Part shown: one piece after another, positions 38,343-47,817 of the stretch
Layout of the letters: each line of letters opens with the position of its first letter
Position numbering within the stretch: the first letter of the stretch is position 1
Assembly (NCBI RefSeq): GCF_014202905.1
Contig: NZ_JACHHY010000002.1
Location: 62,001 to 126,000 of the forward strand
Source: Chitinivorax tropicus
GTDB taxonomy: Bacteria > Pseudomonadota > Gammaproteobacteria > Burkholderiales > SCOH01
Direction: 5' to 3'
Length of the DNA stretch: 64,000 bases
Position numbers and translations under genes: made by a program
The notes under the pieces: generated by a model
Seen by the model: the letters and a program-made list of their open reading frames with translations, nothing else
Told to the model about the DNA's origin: nothing
The model's database searches: none

Positions 38343-38681
38343 TCAGCCTGTGGAGACCGACTCGCCGCATACGTGGCGGGCCGGTCTGTCGATACCCTCT
38401 CCCGCCTCGATCAAGGCCAGTTTCTGGCTGCGCGTCAGCTGTTTGATGGCCCGCTCACGCTTCAATGCCTGGCTTTTGCTTTCGACCGGCTCCACATATC
38501 GGAGCGTCAATGGGCCACGCCCACGGGTGTACCGCGCGCCCGTGCCTTGCTCGTGTTCACGTATCCGCCGAGGCAGGTGATTGCTGACGCCGGTATACAG
38601 TGATCCATCAACACATTGCAGGATATAGACCACCCACTGCCCCGCCGGATGATTCTGCCAATCCGCTACCATAGGCCACAA
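38343..38681 (-). CDS. GIY-YIG nuclease domain protein (UPF0213/YhbQ-like)
   Basis: A 112-residue protein built almost wholly of a GIY-YIG nuclease domain: VVYILQCVDGSLYTGVS supplies the two-strand signature, RRIREHEQG the conserved arginine, and YVEPVESKSQALKRERAIK the metal-binding glutamate region. E. coli YhbQ is about 100 residues. Its start overlaps the flavodoxin-like gene's end by 16 bases, so it is the last gene of a five-gene minus-strand run. A second ATG nine bases in could be the true start. A role in DNA handling is inferred from family. Confidence 0.9.
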   Translation of the reverse strand: MWPMVADWQNHPAGQWVVYILQCVDGSLYTGVSNHLPRRIREHEQGTGARYTRGRGPLTLRYVEPVESKSQALKRERAIKQLTRSQKLALIEAGEGIDRPARHVCGESVSTG

Positions 38682-39124
38682 CTCAATCCAGCCGCAGCCG
38701 TTGCGCCCAATTCTTCACAGGCCAACAACACCATGGCCGTCAACTCACCTTTGCAAATGATGGGTGGTGCCATGTTTTGCAACGGGTAGCCCCGTGCGAT
38801 GCGCTCAATGGCTGTCAACGCCCCTGTTCCGTCATTCCCCGCGCTGATGAATACCGCAAATGGCAGGCCCTCGACTTGACCCTGTGCGGGGTAATAGGTC
38901 CGATCCAGGAAATCTTTGAGCGCACCAGCCATATAGCCGAAATTCTCTGGCGTCCCCAATAACAGCGCATCACACCATAGCAGGTCGTCCAAACCCGCCT
39001 GCAATGCTGGCAACATGCGCGTCTCGACCTCATCAGCGAGCTGCATGGCGCCACGCCGCACGGACTCAGCCATCATGAAGGTATGGCCGGTCTGGCTGGC
39101 ATATACGATCAGCAGATGCTTCAT
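38666..39124 (-). CDS. Flavodoxin-like / NAD(P)H-dependent oxidoreductase
   Basis: The start MKHLLIVYASQTGHTFMMAE gives the FMN phosphate loop (SQTGHT). LLGTPENFGYMAGALKDFLD recalls flavodoxin-like reductases that contact FMN at the second loop. The product is 152 residues if begun at 39124, where the ATG overlaps the DUF1853 stop (ATGA). The frame is open to 39181 but that extension lacks family likeness. The substrate is unknown. It forms part of a tight run with a VOC protein and a PrpF-like protein, but no pathway is evident. Confidence 0.85.
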   Translation of the reverse strand: MKHLLIVYASQTGHTFMMAESVRRGAMQLADEVETRMLPALQAGLDDLLWCDALLLGTPENFGYMAGALKDFLDRTYYPAQGQVEGLPFAVFISAGNDGTGALTAIERIARGYPLQNMAPPIICKGELTAMVLLACEELGATAAAGLSCGLW

Positions 39125-40032
39125 TGCCCGATGCCCGGCCAATTGGGTGGCACCACAAAGCCGCGATTGCGCTCGACCCAATCCTGCGCATCATTTCTTT
39201 CCAACTCTGCCACCATGATTGGATGGGGGTGTTGCAGCATGCTGTCGGCCAGCGCCGCAGCCAACGCCGTCAAAGACAGCGGGGTGACCTGCTGGCTGGT
39301 TACCGGCGCAATCCAATACAGCTTCGGCAGGCAGGCATAACGACTGGCCGGGTTCAGCTCTGTGATTGCCCACCCCGCTTGCCAGCTGGCCCACCAACCA
39401 TGAGGATGGGCTTTTTGTACATCCCGCCATGATCCCCTGGGATAGAACAACCACCCTTTCAACCAAGCCAGTGACTGATCCGGGCGGCAAGGTAACAGCG
39501 GTAATGCCTCGGGCCGCTGTGACATGGGTAATTGATGATCGCGCAGCCTGGCCCATTTCAGGCTGAATCGATCAATAGGGTTGGGGCCGATCATGCTGTC
39601 CAACTGCTGACCGGTCTGCAGAAACAGTTTGAATGCGCACTCGACATGGGTCAGACCCAACACAGGCAATGCCGTCAGAAAGTCAATCTCACCAATGGTC
39701 AGTGCTTCGCGTTTGATCACCAAATGATCGGCATACAGCCGAAAGCCAGGCGCATGACTGAACAGAAATCGCAGCAAGGCCTCGACATAATAGCCAAGCC
39801 GCGCAGCGGAGGTTGGCGCGATGAATGTATGTAGCGCAGCTGGATTGGCCTGCAGGGTAGCGAGCCAACACGCCAGCTCTTGATATTGTTGGTGAAACCA
39901 GCGGTCAGGAATACAGTGAGCCTGCTCGGCACCGGGCAGTGCCGATGACAGCCCCGAGGAACCTATCAGCCAAGCCAGATTGCGGACATGGACATCTGTC
40001 AGCCCATTCAACAGTCCGGCGGTCTGATTCAT
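39121..40032 (-). CDS. DUF1853 family protein
   Basis: A 303-residue protein matching the DUF1853 pattern: RFHQQ-like FHQQYQELACWL near the start, RLGYYVEALLRFLF, then FRLYADHLVIKREALTIGEIDF and THVECAFKLFLQ. The spacing of acidic and lysine residues in GEIDF and ECAFKLF resembles a PD-(D/E)xK nuclease core, an observation I hold loosely. It starts two bases after the VOC gene and overlaps the flavodoxin-like start. No function is established for the family as far as I know. Confidence 0.82.
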   Translation of the reverse strand: MNQTAGLLNGLTDVHVRNLAWLIGSSGLSSALPGAEQAHCIPDRWFHQQYQELACWLATLQANPAALHTFIAPTSAARLGYYVEALLRFLFSHAPGFRLYADHLVIKREALTIGEIDFLTALPVLGLTHVECAFKLFLQTGQQLDSMIGPNPIDRFSLKWARLRDHQLPMSQRPEALPLLPCRPDQSLAWLKGWLFYPRGSWRDVQKAHPHGWWASWQAGWAITELNPASRYACLPKLYWIAPVTSQQVTPLSLTALAAALADSMLQHPHPIMVAELERNDAQDWVERNRGFVVPPNWPGIGQ

Positions 40033-40034
40033 GG

Positions 40035-40424
40035 TCAGGTCTCGTATAGCTCCAGTGGCAGGCCGTCTGGGTCCTGAAAGAATGTAAAGCGGCGCCCTGT
40101 CAGTTCATCGATCCGCACCGGCTCTGCTGCCACCTGGTGATCAGCCAGATGGGCGAGTGCCGCATCCAGATCCGTAACAGCCACGGCCAGATGCCGTAGC
40201 CCACAGGCCTCTGGACGGGAGGGGCGGCTGGGCGGCTCAGGGAAGCTGAACAGCTCCAGCTGAGTGCCATCAGGCAGCGCCAGATCCAGCTTCCAAGACT
40301 GGCGCTCAGCTCGCCAGGTTTCTGCAATGATCTGCAATCCCAATACAGTAGTATAGAAATGCCTGGATCGCGTGTAGTCGCTGCAAATCAGCGCCACATG
40401 GTGAATGCCGGACAAGCCGATCAT
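40035..40424 (-). CDS. gloA2: VOC/glyoxalase-family metalloprotein (YaeR/GloA2-like)
   Basis: A 129-residue vicinal-oxygen-chelate fold with two beta-alpha-beta-beta-beta modules. Metal ligands are visible: His in IHHVALICSDY, Glu in TQLELFSFPEP, His in LRHLAVAVTDL, and Glu in PDGLPLELYE. Length and sequence are close to E. coli YaeR. Its ATG overlaps the PrpF-like stop by four bases. Lactoylglutathione lyase activity is not proven for YaeR-type proteins, so the substrate is open. Confidence 0.85.
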   Translation of the reverse strand: MIGLSGIHHVALICSDYTRSRHFYTTVLGLQIIAETWRAERQSWKLDLALPDGTQLELFSFPEPPSRPSRPEACGLRHLAVAVTDLDAALAHLADHQVAAEPVRIDELTGRRFTFFQDPDGLPLELYET

Positions 40425-41947
40425 GCGGGCTCACCGGCTTTTGCTTTGGGCTTACGACGGCGACGGCGGCGAGCCTTGTTGGGCTTACCATTGGCCTCCG
40501 CCACATCAGCAGCTTCCGGCTGATCAGCCGCTTCTGCTGGCATCGGCTCCACCGAGAGCGGCATGGGAGCTTCGACAGCAGCGGTAGGCAATCGCTCTTC
40601 CGTGGTCTCCTCTGCTACAGGAGAAGTGGTCTTACTGGGCTTTTTGGACTTACCCTTGGTGCGATTCTGCTCCTTGGGTTTTTCCTTGAGTTTGTCTCTT
40701 TGCTTGCTCGGCGCTTTGCCTAATGGCTTGGTTTCAACCCACACATTGGGCTCGTTCGATACCTCGGCAGCAGATCTGGGTGGCGGTGCCAGCTCGGGCG
40801 GCATCGGCACCAGCACATTGCCTTCCATGAGGCGCCGGGCACTCCGTCGCATCACGACCTGTGCAACCGTCCAATCCACCCCCTTTCCGGCCACCTCCGC
40901 CGACATCTCTGTCACGCCCGAGGGCTGGCCAAAACGCAGGCTACGTGACGGGTCCAACGCCTTGCCAATGGTCTGCGACACAACGGTGCCAGGCACATAT
41001 GCCGCAACTGTCAGTGCAATCGCGCCGGTACCCGTGTAGGCATGGTGTAATTTACCCATTGATATGATGCGGGCCGAGATATCATAAGCAGTTTTCTCTA
41101 CAGCCTTTCCACCCGCTGCAACAAAATTCGCAGACTTGGCCACGAAACTGATCTTGGGCGTCGCCGGTCGGCTTGCAGTGGCCTCTTCCTGATTGGCTGC
41201 CAGCCCCATGGCAACGGCAGCCTGGGCACGGATGCTCTCCAGCTGTTTCAGGATATCTACGTGTTGATTGATTTCCGCCTGACTTTCCAGCCCTGTCAGC
41301 CCTACATCCTTAGCTTTGACAAAAACGGTAGGATTGCCCGCATCGATCATGGTGACTTTGATCTTGCCCAGCTCGGGTACATCCAATGTATCGGTCTTGT
41401 TGCCGGTGGGAAACAACTTACCTGCGCTACCGCCGGCAGGGTCGAGAAACACCAGCTTGATCTCAGCCCCAGGGAACGGTAGACCATCAAAGCAGAAATC
41501 CTGCTCGACAACCGGCATGCCATGCAGGACAGGTACATGAGCCAAGATCAACTTGTTGATATTGGCCTGCCAGATGCGGACAACCGCCTCGCCATCCTCG
41601 ACCTTGACCATTTTTTCTTCAATTGCAAAAGCCGCCACTGCTGCGGTCAGATTGCCACAATTCCCGGAAAAGTCGATCAAGCCATCTTCGATGGAAACAT
41701 GACCAAACAGATAGTCCACATCGGCATCATCACGGCTCGACGGGCTGACCAGCACGACTTTGCTGGTGCTGGAGGTTCCCCCGCCAACGCCATCCATCTG
41801 CTTGCCATAGGGGTCAGGGCTACCAATGGCGCGAAGCAGGATGCGATTGGTCAAGGCCGGGTCGGCAGGCAACACATCGGCACGAAAAAACAAACCTTTA
41901 CTCGTACCGCCGCGCATCAGCACGGCGGGTATCTTCAGTTGATTCAT
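40421..41947 (-). CDS. PrpF-like isomerase with a long basic C-terminal tail
   Basis: The first about 383 residues are a PrpF-family protein (2-methylaconitate cis-trans isomerase type, diaminopimelate-epimerase fold): VLMRGGTSKGLFF, the cysteine loop FSGNCGNLTAAVAAFAIEE, DAGNPTVFVKA and KLHHAYTGTGAIAL. Ordinary PrpF proteins end about there (near 390-400). Here about 125 more residues follow (encoded by 40421-40798), made mostly of Lys, Pro, Glu and Ala and ending in a six-arginine run and RKPKAKAG. The tail looks disordered. No prpB, prpC or acnD is nearby, so a methylcitrate-cycle role is not supported by context. The start MNQLKIPAVLM is preferred over an ATG 12 codons upstream. Confidence 0.85.
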   Translation of the reverse strand: MNQLKIPAVLMRGGTSKGLFFRADVLPADPALTNRILLRAIGSPDPYGKQMDGVGGGTSSTSKVVLVSPSSRDDADVDYLFGHVSIEDGLIDFSGNCGNLTAAVAAFAIEEKMVKVEDGEAVVRIWQANINKLILAHVPVLHGMPVVEQDFCFDGLPFPGAEIKLVFLDPAGGSAGKLFPTGNKTDTLDVPELGKIKVTMIDAGNPTVFVKAKDVGLTGLESQAEINQHVDILKQLESIRAQAAVAMGLAANQEEATASRPATPKISFVAKSANFVAAGGKAVEKTAYDISARIISMGKLHHAYTGTGAIALTVAAYVPGTVVSQTIGKALDPSRSLRFGQPSGVTEMSAEVAGKGVDWTVAQVVMRRSARRLMEGNVLVPMPPELAPPPRSAAEVSNEPNVWVETKPLGKAPSKQRDKLKEKPKEQNRTKGKSKKPSKTTSPVAEETTEERLPTAAVEAPMPLSVEPMPAEAADQPEAADVAEANGKPNKARRRRRRKPKAKAGEPA

Positions 41948-42112
41948 CGATCGCTTAACAGGGGTGGCCCAGGCCACCACCAAGAATTCATCACATATCA
42001 GCCGCTCAACGCCCCAGACGGAGCTGGCTGACGCACTCTCACACTTGAATACATGCTGCCTGACATGATGATTTGACCAGCTGATACTACGTAGCAGGTC
42101 TCAAACCAAACA

Positions 42113-42466
42113 TCAGCGTCGCGGGCCATCACCCAACAACATCACGCTGGCAAGCCAAGACAGTACACCATACACCATTGCACCCCAGAAAGCAGCACCA
42201 AAGCCTGCCACATGAAACCCTTTGATCACATAGGACACCAGCCAGAACAGCAAAGCATTCAGCACCAGTATGAACAATCCTAATGTCAACAATGTGATAG
42301 GAAGCGTCAGCAGACGTAAGACGGGGCGGACAAAGGTATTCAGCAAGCCCAGCGCCAATGCGACCATCAGCGCACGCACCCAGCCATCCAGATAAATACC
42401 TGGCACTAATTGGGTGACCAACAACAGGCAAACCGTGTTGACGATCCAGGCAGCAAATGGTTTCAA
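42113..42466 (-). CDS. Phage-holin-4_2-type (YvlD-like) small membrane protein
   Basis: A 117-residue protein with four hydrophobic segments, beginning FAAWIVNTVCLLLVTQLVPGIYLDGWVRA and containing ALGLLNTFVRPVLRLLTLPITLLTLGLFILV, the recognised core of the family. Despite the family name it is common in chromosomes without prophage, and no phage genes are near. Function unknown. It lies 72 bases after miaB in the same direction. Confidence 0.88.
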   Translation of the reverse strand: MKPFAAWIVNTVCLLLVTQLVPGIYLDGWVRALMVALALGLLNTFVRPVLRLLTLPITLLTLGLFILVLNALLFWLVSYVIKGFHVAGFGAAFWGAMVYGVLSWLASVMLLGDGPRR

Positions 42467-42538
42467 GATGGCGGGCTTCCTTGGTGGTTACCCGCCTGAG
42501 AAAAGGCCGTCAGGCAGGCTGGGTCTCCCCAGCCGCTA

Positions 42539-43888
42539 TTATGCCTCGACAGACTCGGTTGTGACGACTTCACCGCGCAGACTGTGCGGCAAGGCTTCTG
42601 TAATGCGGACATCGACGAAATGGCCAATCAGGCGTGGGTTGCCAACGAAATTGACCACGCGGTTGTTGTCGGTGCGGCCCGCCAGCTCACTATCATCTTT
42701 ACGGGACAAACCTTCAACCAGGACACGCTGAGTAGTGCCGACCATGCGCTGGGAAATATCCTGCGCCATGTCTTCAATGCGCTTTTGCAGCCGCATCAGG
42801 CGCTTCAGCTTGACATCCTGCGGGGTATCGTCCTGCAGCTCCGCAGCAGGGGTGCCTGGGCGGCGGCTGTAGACGAACGAGAACGATGTATCGAAACCGA
42901 CATCTTCGATCAATTTCATGGTGGCTTCGAAATCAGCCTCTGTCTCACCAGGGAAGCCTACGATGAAATCCGAGCTCAGGCTCAGGTCTGGGCGAACTGC
43001 ACGTAGCTTACGAATCACCGATTTGTATTCCAGCACCGTATAGCCGCGCTTCATATTCATCAGCACCCGATCCGACCCCGCCTGCACCGGCAGATGCAGA
43101 TGCGACACCAGCTTCGGCAGCGTGGCGTAGCAATCGATCAGACGTTGGGTCATTTCCTTGGGATGGCTGGTGGTATAGCGGATACGCTCGATGCCTGGAA
43201 TCTCGTGAACCACTTCCAGCAACAAGGCAAAATCGGCGATCTCACCATCTGCCATGCGGCCAAGATAGGCATTGACGTTCTGCCCCAACAGGGTCACTTC
43301 CTTCACGCCCTGTTGCACCAGCCCGGCGATTTCGGTCAGCACGTCCTCAAAGGGCCGGGACACCTCTTCACCACGGGTATATGGCACAACACAGAAACTA
43401 CAGTATTTCGAGCACCCCTCCATGATGGAGACAAAAGCCGTTGCGCCTTCCACCTTGGCTGGCGGCATGTGATCGAATTTCTCTACCTCTGGAAAGGAGA
43501 TATCCACTTGTGACCGCCCGCTTTGCTGGCGCTCAGCGATCAGCTCTGGCAGACGATGGAGTGTCTGTGGGCCGAAGACCACGTCTACATAGGGCGCGCG
43601 CTTGACGATGGCATCGCCCTCCTGGCTGGCCACGCAACCGCCCACGCCAATGACCAGATTCGGATTCTGCTGTTTGAGATGCTTGATGCGCCCCAAGTCA
43701 GAGAACACCTTCTCCTGGGCCTTTTCGCGCACGGAACAGGTGTTGAACAAGATCACATCCGCCTCTTCCGGATTGTCAGTCTTGATCATGCCCTCGGCGG
43801 CATTCATCACATCCACCATCTTGTCCGAGTCATACTCGTTCATCTGGCAGCCGAATGTCTTGATAAAAATCTTCTTGGTCATTTGCAA
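42539..43888 (-). CDS. miaB: tRNA-2-methylthio-N6-dimethylallyladenosine synthase
   Basis: Radical-SAM methylthiotransferase acting on A37 of tRNAs that read UNN codons. Domains: N-terminal cluster domain with [14 protein letters not shown] (Cys 14), [10 protein letters not shown] and [10 protein letters not shown]; radical-SAM core with the CxxxCxxC cluster in [16 protein letters not shown]-terminal TRAM domain ending with [14 protein letters not shown]. Length 449, family about 445-475. An ATG two codons in is an alternative start. The small orphan gene upstream is 77 bases away. Confidence 0.97.
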   Translation of the reverse strand: MQMTKKIFIKTFGCQMNEYDSDKMVDVMNAAEGMIKTDNPEEADVILFNTCSVREKAQEKVFSDLGRIKHLKQQNPNLVIGVGGCVASQEGDAIVKRAPYVDVVFGPQTLHRLPELIAERQQSGRSQVDISFPEVEKFDHMPPAKVEGATAFVSIMEGCSKYCSFCVVPYTRGEEVSRPFEDVLTEIAGLVQQGVKEVTLLGQNVNAYLGRMADGEIADFALLLEVVHEIPGIERIRYTTSHPKEMTQRLIDCYATLPKLVSHLHLPVQAGSDRVLMNMKRGYTVLEYKSVIRKLRAVRPDLSLSSDFIVGFPGETEADFEATMKLIEDVGFDTSFSFVYSRRPGTPAAELQDDTPQDVKLKRLMRLQKRIEDMAQDISQRMVGTTQRVLVEGLSRKDDSELAGRTDNNRVVNFVGNPRLIGHFVDVRITEALPHSLRGEVVTTESVEA

Positions 43889-43965
43889 AAATACCGGCGT
43901 TCCGCGAAATCGGCGGAAGATATCATGAAAAGCACCTAAATATCAATCAGATATAGGATGGTCAG

Positions 43966-44193
43966 CTATACAACGGGCTCAAGGTCTTCCAAGAGATGCT
44001 CGATCTCTTTCTCTCGATCCGTAGGATGCTTGGCAAACCAACGAACCCGGGCACGTGGATGGGTATCACCAATTGGAACATAGATCTCTTCGACCATGCC
44101 TTTACGGCGATCAAAATAACGGGCAGTTTCTGGCGGGAACGATGTCAGGCGAGCAGGAATAATACGAACAATTTGTTTTTCTTTGACAGCCAT
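43966..44193 (-). CDS. Small hypothetical protein
   Basis: A 75-residue, highly charged product: KQIVRIIPARLTSFPPETARYFDRR at the N-terminal part and a closing acidic helix REKEIEHLLEDLEPVV. No family is recognised and no signal peptide or membrane segment is seen. It lies 77 bases upstream of miaB in the same direction. The ribosome site is weak, but the amino-acid balance looks like a real protein, so I keep it with modest confidence. Confidence 0.55.
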   Translation of the reverse strand: MAVKEKQIVRIIPARLTSFPPETARYFDRRKGMVEEIYVPIGDTHPRARVRWFAKHPTDREKEIEHLLEDLEPVV

Positions 44194-44339
44194 ACCAAAT
44201 CACATTGGAAAAAGAGACAGTATCTTCCTTCCACTTTAGGTTCTGTCAACGTTATTTCAAGTAACTGGCTGATATGAGCATACGCTCCGCCATGCAGCAT
44301 GCGCTCGAAACAATGCTGGCAGAACCTGCTTTTACCGGT

Positions 44340-45248
44340 TCAACTCTCGCCCATGGCTGCCAATACATCATCCAGCGAGTCCTGCCAGTCAGGCAATGAC
44401 AGGCCGAACTGAGTATTCAGCTTTTGATTGGACAGCACGGAATACCCAGAGCGTTTGGCTGGCACGGGATACTCCGTCGATGGGATCGGCAACAGAGCAG
44501 CCAAGTCGCGTTGCTGCCAACCGGGCAATTGGCGCACTCCAGCCAGAATGGCTTGTGCATATCCATACCAGCTTGTCTCACCAGCTGCTGTCAAGTGGTA
44601 GAGGCCGGAACAGTCTGCCAGGCTGTCAGGGGCCTTTACCCAGCACTGCGCCAGAATCTGCGCGGTTGCTTCGGCAATCAACCGGCTCCATGTCGGGGCT
44701 CCGATCTGGTCGGCCACGATCTTCAGCTCCTCACGCTCTTGAGCAAGGCGGAGGATGGTGCGCATGAAATTTGCACCACGGATTCCATACACCCAGCTCG
44801 TGCGCAGACACAGGTAAGGGATACCTGCAGCCATCAATGCTTGCTCCCCTTCCAGCTTGGTGCGTCCATAGGCATTGAGCGGGCTGGGCGTGTCCGTTTC
44901 GACATATGGTGCAGCCTTACTGCCATCAAAAACATAGTCTGTTGAGTAATGCACCACAGCAGCACCCAACCGCTTTGCCTCTTCTGCCATCACCGCTACG
45001 GCAGTCGCATTGACCGCACGGGCAGTGGATATATCACTTTCCGCCTTATCCACAGCAGTATATGCGGCAGGATTGACGATCAACGCAGGTTTGATGGTCC
45101 GTAACAGATCACGAAGCTGGTGTGCATTCGCCAGATCCACATCCTGGCGACCGCAGGCGACTACTTTTCCCAATGGCGCCAAACTGCGCATCAACTCCCA
45201 ACCGACCTGACCATCTTTTCCCGTGACCAGAATGATTGGTGATCTCAT
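44340..45248 (-). CDS. rfbD: dTDP-4-dehydrorhamnose reductase
   Basis: Last step of dTDP-L-rhamnose synthesis. The 302 residues show the Rossmann motif VTGKDGQVGWELMRSL, STDYVFDGSKAAPY, and the SDR catalytic YGRTKLEGE. The ATG overlaps the rfbC stop by four bases. It ends the rfbBACD run; the order here is B-A-C-D on the minus strand. The product feeds rhamnose into lipopolysaccharide or another surface glycan. Confidence 0.96.
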   Translation of the reverse strand: MRSPIILVTGKDGQVGWELMRSLAPLGKVVACGRQDVDLANAHQLRDLLRTIKPALIVNPAAYTAVDKAESDISTARAVNATAVAVMAEEAKRLGAAVVHYSTDYVFDGSKAAPYVETDTPSPLNAYGRTKLEGEQALMAAGIPYLCLRTSWVYGIRGANFMRTILRLAQEREELKIVADQIGAPTWSRLIAEATAQILAQCWVKAPDSLADCSGLYHLTAAGETSWYGYAQAILAGVRQLPGWQQRDLAALLPIPSTEYPVPAKRSGYSVLSNQKLNTQFGLSLPDWQDSLDDVLAAMGES

Positions 45249-45790
45249 GAGTAGACCTCTGCATGCGCCAGCGGTACGCCTGCCAGATCCTTGGCTGATA
45301 AGGTCGGCTCACCTTCCAGCGGCCAGGGAATGGACAGCTGCGGGTCGTTCCAGGCAATGGCCCGCTCGTGTTCCGGGTACCAATAGTCGGTGGTTTTATA
45401 GAGGAATTCCGCCACATCGGATACCACGATGAAGCCGTGCGCAAAGCCGGGTGGCACCCACATCATGTGCTTGTTTTCCGCGGACAGGGTCTGGCCTACC
45501 CATTGCCCAAAGGTGGCTGAGCTCCGACGAATATCCACCGCCACGTCAAATACTTCACCCACGACCACGCGCACCAGCTTACCTTGGGCATGCTGGATCT
45601 GGTAGTGCAATCCGCGTAGCACCCCTTTTGCAGACCGCGAGTGGTTGTCCTGTACAAAGGGGGTGATAACCCCTGTCAATTCACGGAACAGGCGCTCGTT
45701 GAAACTTTCAAAGAAAAAACCGCGCTCATCGCCAAACACCTTGGGGGCGAGCACTTTGACATCAGGAATACGTGTGGTAATAACCTGCAT
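45245..45790 (-). CDS. rfbC: dTDP-4-dehydrorhamnose 3,5-epimerase
   Basis: Cupin-fold epimerase. The 181 residues contain FFESFNERLFRELTG, the active-site stretch QDNHSRSAKGVLRGLHYQ with the catalytic histidine, and PGFAHGFIVVSDVAEFLYKTTDYW. Its ATG shares one base with the rfbA stop and its stop overlaps rfbD. The family length is 180-185. Confidence 0.97.
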   Translation of the reverse strand: MQVITTRIPDVKVLAPKVFGDERGFFFESFNERLFRELTGVITPFVQDNHSRSAKGVLRGLHYQIQHAQGKLVRVVVGEVFDVAVDIRRSSATFGQWVGQTLSAENKHMMWVPPGFAHGFIVVSDVAEFLYKTTDYWYPEHERAIAWNDPQLSIPWPLEGEPTLSAKDLAGVPLAHAEVYS

Positions 45791-46665
45791 CAGAAAACTT
45801 TCTCATCAATCATTCGTAACAGGTACTGCCCATAGCCTGTTTTTGCCAGTGGCTTCGCCAACCGTTTGACTTGCTCAGCATCGATGTACCCCATCCGGTA
45901 AGCTATTTCTTCTGGGACGGCGACTTTCAAGCCCTGGCGCTTTTCGATGGTCTGGATGAACAACCCTGCTTCAATCAAGGATTCATGCGTGCCTGTATCC
46001 AACCAAGCATGGCCACGCCCCATGGTGACGACATCCAACTGCCCTTGTGCCAGATAGCGATTGTTGACATCGGTGATCTCCAGCTCACCACGCTCAGATG
46101 GCTTGATGGTTTTTGCAATATCAATGACCTGTCGGTCATAGAAATACAAACCGGTCACAGCGTATCGGGACTTGGGTTCCTTGGGTTTTTCTTCCAAGCT
46201 GATCGCACGCCCCTGCTCGTCGAATTCCACCACGCCATATCGCTCCGGATCAGTCACCGGATACGCGAAGACAGTCGCGCCATCTTCCTTGGCAGTAGCG
46301 GCTTGCAGGCGGGCCGCCAGATCGTGGCCGTAGAAAATATTATCCCCCAGCACCAGCGCACATCGGTCATCACCAATGAACGATTCACCAATGATGAATG
46401 CCTGTGCCAACCCATCTGGCGACGGCTGTACTGCATATTCGAAATTCATCCCCCACTGGTGGCCATCCCCCAGCAACTGCTGGAATCGGGGCGTATCCTG
46501 TGGAGTGGAAATCAACAGAATGTCGCTGATGCCCGCCAGCATCAGTGTGCTGAGCGGGTAATAGATCATCGGCTTGTCGTAGATCGGCAGCAGCTGCTTG
46601 GATACAGCCTGTGTAATAGGGTGCAGCCGTGTGCCAGACCCACCGGCCAGAATGATTCCTTTCAT
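45790..46665 (-). CDS. rfbA: Glucose-1-phosphate thymidylyltransferase
   Basis: Makes dTDP-glucose from dTTP and glucose-1-phosphate. The nucleotide-binding start [18 protein letters not shown] is followed by [21 protein letters not shown] with the catalytic lysine region. [12 protein letters not shown] binds metal and [13 protein letters not shown] is typical of the family. At 291 residues it matches RmlA. It is 46 bases after rfbB. Confidence 0.97.
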   Translation of the reverse strand: MKGIILAGGSGTRLHPITQAVSKQLLPIYDKPMIYYPLSTLMLAGISDILLISTPQDTPRFQQLLGDGHQWGMNFEYAVQPSPDGLAQAFIIGESFIGDDRCALVLGDNIFYGHDLAARLQAATAKEDGATVFAYPVTDPERYGVVEFDEQGRAISLEEKPKEPKSRYAVTGLYFYDRQVIDIAKTIKPSERGELEITDVNNRYLAQGQLDVVTMGRGHAWLDTGTHESLIEAGLFIQTIEKRQGLKVAVPEEIAYRMGYIDAEQVKRLAKPLAKTGYGQYLLRMIDEKVF

Positions 46666-46711
46666 GCCTTACCTATCCTTCCTGATTCCTGTACCTTGTA
46701 TTGCCTATGAC

Positions 46712-47767
46712 TTAGCCGTAGTGTTTGTCCATCCAGTCACGATATGCGCCACTGGTCACATTGGCCACCCACTCGGAATGATCGAGATACCACTGGACTG
46801 TTTTACGGATACCTGAATCAAAGGTTTCAGACGGTTTCCATCCCAGCTCGCGCTCAAGTCTACGCGCATCGATAGCATAACGTCGGTCATGCCCTGGCCG
46901 ATCCTTCACATAGGTGATCTGGTCGGCATAAGACTGGCCATCCTGTCTTGGATGCAGCTCATCCAGAATGCGGCAGATTGTAGTCACCACCTCGATATTG
47001 GTTTTTTCATTCCATCCACCCACATTGTAGGTCTCGCCCAACTCCCCCCCCGCCAGTACGGTACGAATCGCAGAACAATGATCTGCAACATACAACCAAT
47101 CCCGTACATTCAGCCCATCCCCATAAACAGGCAACGGCTTGCCAGACAACGCGTTCAGGATCATCAATGGGATGAGTTTTTCCGGGAAATGATACGGCCC
47201 ATAGTTGTTGGAACAGTTGGTAGTCAGCACCGGCAGGCCATAAGTATGGTGATACGCGCGCACCAGATGATCAGAGGCTGCCTTGGATGCGGAATAGGGA
47301 CTATTCGGTTCGTACCGGTGTTGTTCTGTGAACGGATGTGCATCAGCAGTCAACGAGCCATACACTTCGTCAGTGGAAACGTGCAGAAATCGGAACTGTT
47401 GTTGGTCTCCAGCAGCCAATGACATCCAATAGGCACGCACGGATTCAAGCAGATGGAAAGTACCAACCACATTGGTCTGAATGAAGTCTTCCGGGCCGTG
47501 GATGGACCGATCAACATGGCTCTCAGCAGCAAAATTCAATACCGCACGGGGCCGGTGTGTCGCCAGCAGTTGATCGACCAGACCCCGATCACCGATATCC
47601 CCTTTCACAAAAACATGGCGGGCATCACCTGAGAGCGCACTCAAATTATCGAGGTTACCCGCATAAGTCAGCTTGTCGAGGTTCAGGATTGGCTCATCGG
47701 ATTGAGCCAACCAATTGAGGACAAAGTTTGCGCCGATGAAACCGGCACCGCCTGTAACGAGAATCAC
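46712..47767 (-). CDS. rfbB: dTDP-glucose 4,6-dehydratase
   Basis: NAD-dependent SDR enzyme that forms dTDP-4-keto-6-deoxyglucose. The 351 residues include [42 protein letters not shown], and the catalytic [26 protein letters not shown]-type VNG stretch reads [13 protein letters not shown]. It is the first rhamnose gene; a UDP-sugar epimerase gene lies 51 bases upstream in the same direction. Confidence 0.97.
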   Translation of the reverse strand: MILVTGGAGFIGANFVLNWLAQSDEPILNLDKLTYAGNLDNLSALSGDARHVFVKGDIGDRGLVDQLLATHRPRAVLNFAAESHVDRSIHGPEDFIQTNVVGTFHLLESVRAYWMSLAAGDQQQFRFLHVSTDEVYGSLTADAHPFTEQHRYEPNSPYSASKAASDHLVRAYHHTYGLPVLTTNCSNNYGPYHFPEKLIPLMILNALSGKPLPVYGDGLNVRDWLYVADHCSAIRTVLAGGELGETYNVGGWNEKTNIEVVTTICRILDELHPRQDGQSYADQITYVKDRPGHDRRYAIDARRLERELGWKPSETFDSGIRKTVQWYLDHSEWVANVTSGAYRDWMDKHYG

Positions 47768-47817
47768 GCAATAAACCTTTCTGGACTTAAATCTATTCTT
47801 TTGCTCATCAATACTAA

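Noticed and set aside
42113-42466. Prophage remnant suggested by the holin-type family name
   Set aside because: This membrane-protein family is common in ordinary chromosomes; no integrase, capsid, tail or lysis gene is near.
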